DNA of 64,000 nucleotides from a virus, in the IMG/VR virus record IMGVR_UViG_3300018481_000021, positions 1 through 64,000 of that record. The stretch is one strand, 5' to 3'. Below are positions 1 to 6,471 of the stretch, one piece after another (the stretch's first letter is position 1; each line of letters begins with the position of its first letter). The notes beneath the pieces are model-generated. The model was not told the DNA's origin. It did not search any database and worked only from the letters and a program-made list of their open reading frames with translations. Position numbers and translations under genes: made by a program.

Positions 1-1389
1 CAACGTCAAGGGCTATGGGAGCAGTTGGCCGAGTATGCAATCCAGGACTTGAAGAATTGCTGGGCTATCTTCAAGAAGTACTGGCCGCAAATGTCAGCTA
101 TCGAGCAGTTGCGGCTGCACTGGTCAACCATGAATTACGTCCGTGCGCGATTGCGGATCGACATGGCCGCGTTGCATAGTACTTATGCTGGGCTAGTTGC
201 GGAGCGCGACGCGCTTCTGGACGAAGCGGGGATTACCAAAGAGATCGCCCGTAGCCGTGACAAGTTCGCTGCCCATCTGGAGTGGCTGGGTGTCACGGTC
301 GAGAAGAAAAATGGTAAGAACGATGCTGAAATACCGGCGATTGGCAGAAAGGACAAGTTCGTCCAACAACTGTTGTTGGATGACAATCCACAAGTACAGG
401 CAGCGATCAAGGCGCGGCTCGCATTCTCGTCAACACTGGAGGTAAGCCGGGCCGAGCGGCTGTTGAAGATGGGCCACGCCACACGTGGCTGCATGCTTCT
501 GCCTACTTTATACCACGCGGCGCACACTGGCCGACCGGGCGGAACTGATAAGGTCAACGTGCTGAACTTTACCCGTGGCTCCAAGATCAGGGAAGCCATT
601 GTGACGCCACCGGGCAAGGTGCTGGTAGAGGTGGATGCGTCACAAATCGAGGCCCGTTTTTGTGCCTGGATCGCTGGCTGTGATCACTTGTTGGATGCTT
701 TTGCCGATCCTAGTCGTGATCCGTATTGTGAATATGCTTCTGAGATTTTTGGTCGGGAGATTACTAAGGCTGATGAAATGGAACGGCAAGTGGGCAAGGT
801 CGGCATTCTCAGCCTGCAGTATGGCTGTGGTTGGGAAAAGACTATGAATGAGCTGGCGAGTAAGGGGATCAAAATCACGGAACCCGAAGCCCGTAGCTAC
901 GTTGATATTTATCGGATGAATTATTCTGAAATATTGGGCAGCGGTGCCGAGTTCATTCTTGATTGGAAACAAGCAATCATCGACCATACGGAAGTACTTA
1001 GTAAAGGCTTTGTATTCTCACCCTACGGGATGCAACTTCCATCCGGTCGAATGATGTACTACGACCAGCTATGCGTGCAAGGCAAAGAGTTGTTGTACTG
1101 GTCACATCGCTACAAGTCATGGCAAAAGATATTTCCCGGAGCGATGAACGAGAACATTTGCCAAGCCGTGGTCAACGATCTTATCGGAGCTGTGCAAGCC
1201 AACTACATTGACACTTGCATCGCGATGATCTACGATAGTCTGGTTTTGCTGGTAGATATCGACAAGGCCGAGCAAGTGAGTAAGGAGCTAGCGAGTATGA
1301 TGGTGATGCAACCAAGTTGGGCGAGTAACGTGCGGGATCGACCTATCCCGTTGGCGGCTGAGATCAAACCATTTCGGAGGCATTGGTGA
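1..1389 (+). CDS. DNA polymerase, family A (partial, 5' end outside window)
   Basis: Replicative DNA polymerase of the Pol I family. The frame is open to base 1, so the N-terminal part is missing. The first residues, with YAIQDLKNCWAIF, fit the Exo III motif of the 3'-5' exonuclease. Counting from the TTG codon at 25, motif A is VEVDASQIEAR (Asp204), motif B is R254-x3-K258-x3-L262-x3-Y266, and motif C is IYDSL (Asp404). The residue matching E. coli Phe762 is Leu262. Motif C has Tyr-Asp-Ser where the family usually has His-Asp-Glu. One copy of the dispersed palindrome lies at 362-380 and is translated as VQQLLLD. The stop overlaps the next start (TGATG). Confidence 0.93.
   Translation, partial: QRQGLWEQLAEYAIQDLKNCWAIFKKYWPQMSAIEQLRLHWSTMNYVRARLRIDMAALHSTYAGLVAERDALLDEAGITKEIARSRDKFAAHLEWLGVTVEKKNGKNDAEIPAIGRKDKFVQQLLLDDNPQVQAAIKARLAFSSTLEVSRAERLLKMGHATRGCMLLPTLYHAAHTGRPGGTDKVNVLNFTRGSKIREAIVTPPGKVLVEVDASQIEARFCAWIAGCDHLLDAFADPSRDPYCEYASEIFGREITKADEMERQVGKVGILSLQYGCGWEKTMNELASKGIKITEPEARSYVDIYRMNYSEILGSGAEFILDWKQAIIDHTEVLSKGFVFSPYGMQLPSGRMMYYDQLCVQGKELLYWSHRYKSWQKIFPGAMNENICQAVVNDLIGAVQANYIDTCIAMIYDSLVLLVDIDKAEQVSKELASMMVMQPSWASNVRDRPIPLAAEIKPFRRHW
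362..380. repeat. dispersed palindrome TCCAACA-N5-TGTTGGA
   Basis: Perfect arms, core ACTGT. Inside the DNA polymerase, read as VQQLLLD. Confidence 0.95.
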
Positions 1390-1616
1390 TGGAATACCAA
1401 ATCAAAATCGGCGATGAAATGATATTGCCGGGTTGGGTTGCAACGGTAACAGAGATCAAACACACACCGGATAGGTTAGATCCGATGGTGCATGGACTAA
1501 TTACGCACGACGATGGTACGCGCGTAAGATATTTTGCTAGGCATTTAGATGAAACCGTTACGTTGATAACGTTGCACACAGAACTTATCATGCAGATGAT
1601 ACGGGAGCATTGGTGA
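1389..1616 (+). CDS. hypothetical protein (75 aa)
   Basis: Unrecognised small protein between the polymerase and the nuclease. ATG at 1389 overlaps the polymerase TGA and has GGAGG at 1376-1379 region upstream at proper spacing; an upstream TTG in frame is less likely. The sequence (EYQIKIGDEMILPGWVATVT...) has a beta-rich N-terminus and could be a small barrel-like fold, but this is only an impression. It probably belongs to the replication operon by position. Confidence 0.7.
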   Translation: MEYQIKIGDEMILPGWVATVTEIKHTPDRLDPMVHGLITHDDGTRVRYFARHLDETVTLITLHTELIMQMIREHW

Positions 1617-1679
1617 TGACTAGGAATGATCCGATGACACTAGCGTCGCATGGTATATCGCGAACAGGGAGTGGTGTTG

Positions 1680-2381
1680 ATGGTGACGGATGAACAGGGC
1701 GAAGTCATGCAGTGGCCGAACGTACCATGGTCGTACTCGGCCATCAGCAAGTTCGAACAGTGTGAGTTGAGCTATGGAGCCGTCAATGTTCAGAAGAAAT
1801 GGCGAACCGAAGAAACCGAAGCCATGTCGTCTGGCACGCTGGTACACCGACAGATGGAGGACTACGTTGCAGCAAAGAAAGAGCTACCTCTCATGCTTCA
1901 GCCATTGGGCCGAGCAGTGGATCGCCTCTGCCAGGGTGCTAAGGCAGTTTATCCAGAGCGATCCGTCAACCTGACCTATCGGCTGGACCCCTGCGGTGTA
2001 TTCCACGATGACTGTTGCTGGCGTGGGCGGATCGATCTGACCGTCATGCGCGCCGATGCAACGATCATCGTGGATTACAAGACCGGCCGGGAACCTCGGG
2101 ATACGTTCGACCAGCTGGAGTTGTGCGCATTCGCGGCGATGGTGGAGCGGCCTGAGATCGAAGTCGTACACGCCATGTACGCCTATACCAAGCATGGCCT
2201 ACGGCAGATGCCGACGTTCACCCGTGCCGACTTGCCGCGCGTGGTGCGTGAGTGGACGCCACGGCTGAAGCGGCTGCAAATAGCGCGTGCTGAAGCGCAA
2301 TACCGTGCAACACCTGGGCCATGGTGTCGTTGGTGCCCCGTGTTGGATTGCCAGTTCAATCCGAAGGGGAACGGGCGATGA
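1680..2381 (+). CDS. PD-(D/E)XK nuclease, Cas4/RecB-like
   Basis: Predicted exonuclease of the Cas4/RecB (PDDEXK_1) family. Motifs in order: WSYSAISKFEQC at the N-terminus, GTLVHRQMEDYV, the catalytic GRIDLTVM...IIVDYKTGR (Asp, Asp, Lys) and the QLELCAFAAM helix. A C-terminal WCRWCPVLDC together with an N-terminal Cys could hold a metal or Fe-S cluster as in Cas4 and AddB. ATG 1680 is chosen because GGGAG lies 8 nt upstream; an in-frame ATG at 1650 has no clear ribosome site. It overlaps the next gene by ATGA. Probable role: end processing in recombination or replication. Confidence 0.85.
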   Translation: MVTDEQGEVMQWPNVPWSYSAISKFEQCELSYGAVNVQKKWRTEETEAMSSGTLVHRQMEDYVAAKKELPLMLQPLGRAVDRLCQGAKAVYPERSVNLTYRLDPCGVFHDDCCWRGRIDLTVMRADATIIVDYKTGREPRDTFDQLELCAFAAMVERPEIEVVHAMYAYTKHGLRQMPTFTRADLPRVVREWTPRLKRLQIARAEAQYRATPGPWCRWCPVLDCQFNPKGNGR

Positions 2382-2704
2382 TCGAGAGGAGCCATTGGGC
2401 CATTAACGGGGAGGATGTAAGGGAACCCCTCCATTACCCCGACTGTGGCCTGGACAACATCTATCTTCTTAGCGGCTATGAGGTCGTTCAGACGGCTTAT
2501 GGCGATGGTGTTGCCATTAAGAACCTTGATGGTCTTAGAAGGGCCATTGGGTTCCAACTGGCGACCAGGAAGAAGCTGCTGCACGGCCAGGAAATCAGAT
2601 TCCTCCGCAAGTTCTACGAGAACAGCAACCAATGCGTAGGCGCATGGGTTCCCAATGAATGGGAGCCTGCTGTATATCCAACATTAGATGTTGGATACAA
2701 CTAA
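2378..2704 (+). CDS. HTH/MqsA-like regulator, apparently C-terminally truncated
   Basis: 108-aa protein. Its sequence CGLDNIYLLSGYE...DGLRRAIGFQLATRK...LHGQEIRFLRK resembles the start of MqsA/XRE-type helix-turn-helix proteins, where the FLRK helix normally leads into a SQ-x-LA-x-LG HTH. Here the HTH is not recognisable: the protein ends about 30 residues later in YPTLDVGYN, which is encoded by the dispersed palindrome at 2677-2695. The start ATG overlaps the upstream stop. Either it is a shortened family member or the palindrome insertion remodelled the tail. Assignment is by motif memory only. Confidence 0.6.
   Translation: MIERSHWAINGEDVREPLHYPDCGLDNIYLLSGYEVVQTAYGDGVAIKNLDGLRRAIGFQLATRKKLLHGQEIRFLRKFYENSNQCVGAWVPNEWEPAVYPTLDVGYN
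2677..2695. repeat. dispersed palindrome
   Basis: Perfect arms, core TTAGA. End of the HTH-like gene, read as YPTLDVGY. Confidence 0.95.
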
Positions 2705-2705
2705 A

Positions 2706-3047
2706 ATGATCGAGAAAAACATTACCGATAAGATCAGCGCGCTGCTGCGCAGCTACAAGCCGGGTGTGCATTATTACCGGCCAGTACCTAGCCGCTACGG
2801 CGCGAGGTTCTTGGATTACATAGGTTCTGCCTATGGTTACGCTTTTGTTATCGAAGCTAAGCGGCCGAATAGAAAGCCGACTGAAGCACAATTTGAAAAG
2901 CTACGGGTCATGGAGGAAGCTGGAAGTGCTGTATTCATCATCAGTAATTTAGGAGATATCGCAGAATTGGGACAATGGTTGACATGGTGTCGCCAAACCT
3001 ATCTCGGCCGACCGGACTGGTGGCCCAAGGTGGAGGATGCGAAATGA
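2706..3047 (+). CDS. VRR-NUC-like nuclease
   Basis: 113-aa small endonuclease candidate of the VRR-NUC/PD-(D/E)XK superfamily. The core is FLDYIGSAYGYAFVIEAKRP followed by KPTEAQ, which gives the D...ExK metal site, and a later VFIISNLGDI segment typical of this fold. ATG at 2706 is preferred over the in-frame ATG at 2688, because the latter lies inside the palindrome and would add residues not expected in the family. It overlaps the helicase gene by ATGA. Next to a helicase, VRR-NUC proteins are usually inferred to act on branched DNA. Confidence 0.8.
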   Translation: MIEKNITDKISALLRSYKPGVHYYRPVPSRYGARFLDYIGSAYGYAFVIEAKRPNRKPTEAQFEKLRVMEEAGSAVFIISNLGDIAELGQWLTWCRQTYLGRPDWWPKVEDAK

Positions 3048-4669
3048 ACGGCAAAACAATTGACCTGGGCAAGATTGCTGAGCCGTTTCTGGTCGAGCAA
3101 TTGAATATGATACTTTTGCCGTTTAATTGCGAAGTAGAATTGCCAGATAACGCTAAGCTGGTAACACTACGCGGGCATGCATTCTATGCTGCGCCGAATA
3201 CACCGCAACTAAGTTCCTTGCTATATTCTGCCGGCTATCCATTGTCGTCGCCAATTTATTTCGACGAAGATTATGATTGGTCGGATGTGCAGATATATGA
3301 AGCTCAGGCACAGATGGCTGGGCTACTGACTTGCCGGCGACGGGCCTACAATCTGAGTGCGATGGGTACAGGCAAGACAATAGGTTCATTACTAGCGATT
3401 GATTGGCTGATTGAGCGTGGGCATATCGAGCAAGCGCTAATCGTTGCGCCGCTGACTATACTATGGACCGTATGGCAAGACGAGATCAGGAAACACTTTC
3501 CCAGGTTGCACCCGGTAATCTTGCACGGTGCCAAGGAAAAGCGGCTGAAGCTGTTGGCGATGAACAGTTGGAACGTGGCAATCATCAACCATGAGGGCGT
3601 GCAGGTCGTCCAACAACAATTGATGGATAAGCATTTCGGTATGGTGCTGATTGATGAAGCTGCGACGTATCGTGATGCGCAGACAGCGAAGTGGAAAGTC
3701 ATGAAGAAGGTAGTCGAACAGGCTTCGTTCGTAAGCGCGTTGACCGGCTCACCTACTCCTAACGCACCCAGCGATGCGTATGGACTGGCTCGTTTAATTA
3801 CACCTGAAAATTGCCCGCGCAGCTTCACGGCGTTCCGGCATTCTGTCGAGTACGAAATGTATCCAGGTCGTTGGATGCCGCGCAAGGATGCCGCCGAGAA
3901 AGTGGCCAAGCTGTTGCAACCTGCGGTACGTTTTAAACGCTCGGATATCATCGAGCTAAAAGACGTGTTCATGCAGACACAACGTGTCTTGTTGTCATCG
4001 GAACAAAGCAAGGCGCTAACAGAATTGAAAAAGGAAAGTATGGTTCGCTTTCCCGAAGGAATAGTTGATGCTATGAACGCAGCGGTCATGGTCGGTAAGG
4101 CGTTGCAAATCTGTGCCGGTGCAGTTTACACCAGCGATAAGAACGTGGTCCACCTGCACCCGCAACATCGAATTGAAACCACTGAGACCATCATCGATAG
4201 CGCCGAAGGTAAAGTAATCGTGCTTGCTCCATTTCTGCACGTCACCGCGATGCTGGCCGAGAGGCTGAGACAAAGTTATAAGATCGCCGTGGTAACGGGT
4301 GCAGTAGCAACAAAAGATCGATCATCAATCTTCCGACGTTTTCAAGATAAGCAAAATCCTTTGCGGGTATTGGTGGCGCACCCACGGGTGTTGGCGCATG
4401 GGCTCAACCTCACAACGGCCAACGTTATTGTTTGGTTTAGTCCATTGTACAGCAGAGAAATATACGAGCAAGCAAATGCACGAATTACGCGTCTCGGACA
4501 GTCCCGCGAACAGTTTATTATTCATCTTTCTGCTGGTGCTGACGAGGATGCCGTGTACAAAGCATTAGAAACAAAAGGAAAAGTGCAGAATGTTATATTG
4601 GATATGTTTGGTCTAAAAATGGAGAATACAAATACTAGGAATATTAACCCCTTGATAGGACTGGAATGA
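3044..4669 (+). CDS. SNF2-family DNA helicase/ATPase
   Basis: 541-aa superfamily 2 helicase of the Snf2 type common in phage replication modules. Walker A is MGTGKT with Lys111, the DEAD-like box is LIDEAA (Asp204-Glu205), motif III is ALTGSPTPN, and motif VI is RITRLGQSR (Arg483, Gln486). ATG 3044 has GGAGG 7 nt upstream and overlaps the VRR-NUC stop. A degraded copy of the dispersed palindrome at 3609-3627 encodes VVQQQLMD just before the DEAD box. Likely works with the adjacent nuclease in replication or recombination. Confidence 0.92.
   Translation: MNGKTIDLGKIAEPFLVEQLNMILLPFNCEVELPDNAKLVTLRGHAFYAAPNTPQLSSLLYSAGYPLSSPIYFDEDYDWSDVQIYEAQAQMAGLLTCRRRAYNLSAMGTGKTIGSLLAIDWLIERGHIEQALIVAPLTILWTVWQDEIRKHFPRLHPVILHGAKEKRLKLLAMNSWNVAIINHEGVQVVQQQLMDKHFGMVLIDEAATYRDAQTAKWKVMKKVVEQASFVSALTGSPTPNAPSDAYGLARLITPENCPRSFTAFRHSVEYEMYPGRWMPRKDAAEKVAKLLQPAVRFKRSDIIELKDVFMQTQRVLLSSEQSKALTELKKESMVRFPEGIVDAMNAAVMVGKALQICAGAVYTSDKNVVHLHPQHRIETTETIIDSAEGKVIVLAPFLHVTAMLAERLRQSYKIAVVTGAVATKDRSSIFRRFQDKQNPLRVLVAHPRVLAHGLNLTTANVIVWFSPLYSREIYEQANARITRLGQSREQFIIHLSAGADEDAVYKALETKGKVQNVILDMFGLKMENTNTRNINPLIGLE
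3609..3627. repeat. degraded palindrome copy
   Basis: Left arm intact, right arm with changes (TTGATGGA). In the helicase, read as VVQQQLMD. Confidence 0.6.
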
Positions 4670-4680
4670 TGTGCTATATT
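4652..4680 (+). promoter_or_regulatory. sigma-70-like promoter
   Basis: TTGATA (4652-4657), 17-nt spacer, TATATT (4675-4680). It overlaps the end of the helicase gene and precedes the gene at 4716. The spacer contains TGGAAT, shared with the promoters at 54055 and 61123. Confidence 0.6.
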
Positions 4681-4690
4681 TGTGACACTA

Positions 4691-4706
4691 CCCTGAACCT
4701 AAAAGG
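4691..4706 (+). promoter_or_regulatory. CTACCCTGAACC leader box with ribosome binding site
   Basis: CCCTGAACCTAAAAGG stands before the start at 4716. Nearly the same box stands before 54766 (54740-54755) and 54283 (54260-54274), so it is a recurrent 5' leader element that ends in the Shine-Dalgarno AAGG. Confidence 0.5.
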
Positions 4707-4715
4707 ACCTAACCA

Positions 4716-5153
4716 ATGACACCCGAACTGTTCAAGAAATTCAGCAAGCTACCCGCTGGCGAACTGACCAGCATGTATGTCGCGCTACGCGACGAGCGCG
4801 ACCAGTTGAACCGGCAAAAGAAGTACAAACAGAAGCTAATGGATCAGTTGGCGGTGATCCTACAACAAAAGTTGGATGAAGCTCAGGTGCAGTCGTTCCG
4901 GGCGTTGAGCAACGGCAAGACGGTGTATCGCTACGAACTAATTACGGCGCTGGTTGAGGACCGCGACGCATTGATTGCGTTCGTCAAGGAACACGACGCG
5001 TTTGATTTGTTAGAGACAAGGGCGAGCAAGGCAGCTTGCCAGATTTATGCGACCACGCCGACTGGTGAGCTGGACGACGAAGGAAATCCAATCTTGCAAG
5101 GTTTACCTCCCGGCGTGCGCTTGGATACGCATGTCAAGCTAGGTGTGCAGTGA
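4716..5153 (+). CDS. hypothetical phage protein (145 aa)
   Basis: No domain that I can name. The N-terminal half is helical and charged (RDERDQLNRQKKYKQKLMDQ), probably coiled coil. A helical DRDALIAFVKEHDAFDLLETRASKAA segment follows, and the C-terminus is LPPGVRLDTHVKLGV. It follows its own promoter and the CCCTGAACC leader box, and precedes the Cys-motif protein by a short gap holding one palindrome. The position suggests a replication or recombination accessory protein. Confidence 0.8.
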   Translation: MTPELFKKFSKLPAGELTSMYVALRDERDQLNRQKKYKQKLMDQLAVILQQKLDEAQVQSFRALSNGKTVYRYELITALVEDRDALIAFVKEHDAFDLLETRASKAACQIYATTPTGELDDEGNPILQGLPPGVRLDTHVKLGVQ

Positions 5154-5157
5154 ACCA

Positions 5158-5176
5158 TCCAACAATGATTGTTGGA
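5158..5176. repeat. dispersed palindrome
   Basis: Perfect arms, core ATGAT. Intergenic, before the 5204 gene. Confidence 0.95.
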
Positions 5177-5203
5177 TATAGCACAACAACAGGAGAAGCT
5201 ACA

Positions 5204-6385
5204 ATGACCTCTGAACTGACCACCACCCGCAGGCAGTTGCCGGATTACCTGCGTCCCTTCAAGGCCAAGACCAGCGAGTACGATGTCGCTGGTGGGGCAC
5301 CAATCGGCCGGTTGTCATTGGAAGGCAAGGTGTTCACGGCCTTGTATCGTGATCAGGAGCAAATCCTGAAAACGGCCAAGGGCCATGCCATTCCGATGTT
5401 TGATGTGGTAATCGTTGGCGCTAACCCGGCGACGACTAAGACATATTACGCTAGTACCTATACCAAGGCGGCGAAGTCGGCACGGCCCGACTGTGCTTCG
5501 GCCGATGGCGTCGCACCCGATGCTGGTGTGCCAAATCGACAAGCTTTGAAGTGCAATGAATGTCAGCATAACAAGTGGGGTACGGCTATAGGTGGTACGG
5601 GGGGTAAGCGGTGTCAAGATAACAAGCGCATGGCTGTCGTACCCGAGGGTAATCTGGACAATCTCGAATGGGGTGGGCCGATGCTCCTACGGATGCCGCC
5701 CGCCAGCTTCAAGAACTTCGTGCCATATAAGCTTAGCCTGGAACGCGATGGCATCGATCCGCACATGGTTGTGACGCGGCTTAGCTTCGTAGCTGAGACG
5801 GGTCATCCCGAACTTGATTTCGAGTTTCAACGTTTCCTCGAACCGGGTGAAGCACAGCGCATTGCCGAGTGGCGTGAAGCTGACGCCGAGGGCCACATTC
5901 AGAACGAGCATCTACTGCGAGTGCTGCGGGCGAGCCAAGTTGAGTTGTCCGAAGGCGAACATGAAATCGAAGATACTAAGCCAGAACCGGCTGCGGCCAT
6001 CACGCCGACCGATAAGGTTGCCGCAGCGAAGATCGTCGCCAGGACTGGTAAGCCCAATGGCGAGGCTGTAACGAAACCCGTTGCAGTATTTCGCAAGCCC
6101 GAGCCTCCTGCACCAGCACCAGCACCAGCACCAGCACCAGCGCCAGTACCAACACCCGTTGTTGCTAAAAGCCCAACGCCAGAAGAGGCCAAGAGGGCAC
6201 GGCTCGCAACGCTACTGGCTGAAGCCGAAGCTTTGGACGCCGAGCTTAATCCAGAAGAAAACGTTGAGCTTCCTGCCATGAGCACCGAAGCTGCTACAGA
6301 TGATACGCCGACTAACGACGACGAGCTTAGTTCAATCGATTTGCTGAACGAGCTTACCCAGGAACTGGGTCGCATCCCTGACTAA
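5204..6385 (+). CDS. Cys-motif, acidic-tailed protein; candidate ssDNA-binding protein
   Basis: 393 aa. A globular N-terminal domain (about residues 1-230) contains CNECQHNKWGTA...GGKRCQDNKR, a probable metal site of Cys-x2-Cys...Cys type seen in phage proteins of the replication region. A Pro/Ala linker follows (PAPAPAPA, from a CCAGCA tract near 6110-6145). The end is acidic (NDDELSSIDLLNELTQELG), as in SSB-like proteins that recruit partners. ATG 5204 has AGGAG upstream; the longer frame from GTG 5150 would run through the palindrome at 5158-5176. Function as an SSB is inference from architecture and neighbourhood. Confidence 0.7.
   Translation: MTSELTTTRRQLPDYLRPFKAKTSEYDVAGGAPIGRLSLEGKVFTALYRDQEQILKTAKGHAIPMFDVVIVGANPATTKTYYASTYTKAAKSARPDCASADGVAPDAGVPNRQALKCNECQHNKWGTAIGGTGGKRCQDNKRMAVVPEGNLDNLEWGGPMLLRMPPASFKNFVPYKLSLERDGIDPHMVVTRLSFVAETGHPELDFEFQRFLEPGEAQRIAEWREADAEGHIQNEHLLRVLRASQVELSEGEHEIEDTKPEPAAAITPTDKVAAAKIVARTGKPNGEAVTKPVAVFRKPEPPAPAPAPAPAPAPVPTPVVAKSPTPEEAKRARLATLLAEAEALDAELNPEENVELPAMSTEAATDDTPTNDDELSSIDLLNELTQELGRIPD
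6109..6146 (+). repeat. trinucleotide-type tandem repeat (Pro-Ala linker)
   Basis: Tandem CACCAG units encode alternating Pro-Ala in the linker of the 5204-6385 protein. Confidence 0.8.
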
Positions 6386-6404
6386 TCCAACAACTTTTGT
6401 TGGA
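6386..6404. repeat. dispersed palindrome
   Basis: Perfect arms, core ACTTT. Directly after a stop codon. Confidence 0.95.
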
Positions 6405-6416
6405 TATCCCTGACAA

Positions 6417-6450
6417 ACCACCCAGCCTTGATGCGCAGGGGCTGGGTGGT
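6417..6450 (+). terminator. 11-bp hairpin without U-tract
   Basis: ACCACCCAGCC (6417-6427) pairs perfectly with GGCTGGGTGGT (6440-6450) around a 12-nt loop. It follows a palindrome copy and precedes the primase gene. No T-run follows, so it may be an attenuator, processing site or mRNA stabiliser rather than a simple terminator. Confidence 0.5.
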
Positions 6451-6471
6451 AAATCTCCAAGGACAAGTTGA

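Noticed and set aside
5150-5203. GTG start of the 5204 gene
   Set aside because: Runs through a palindrome and has no ribosome site; ATG 5204 has AGGAG.
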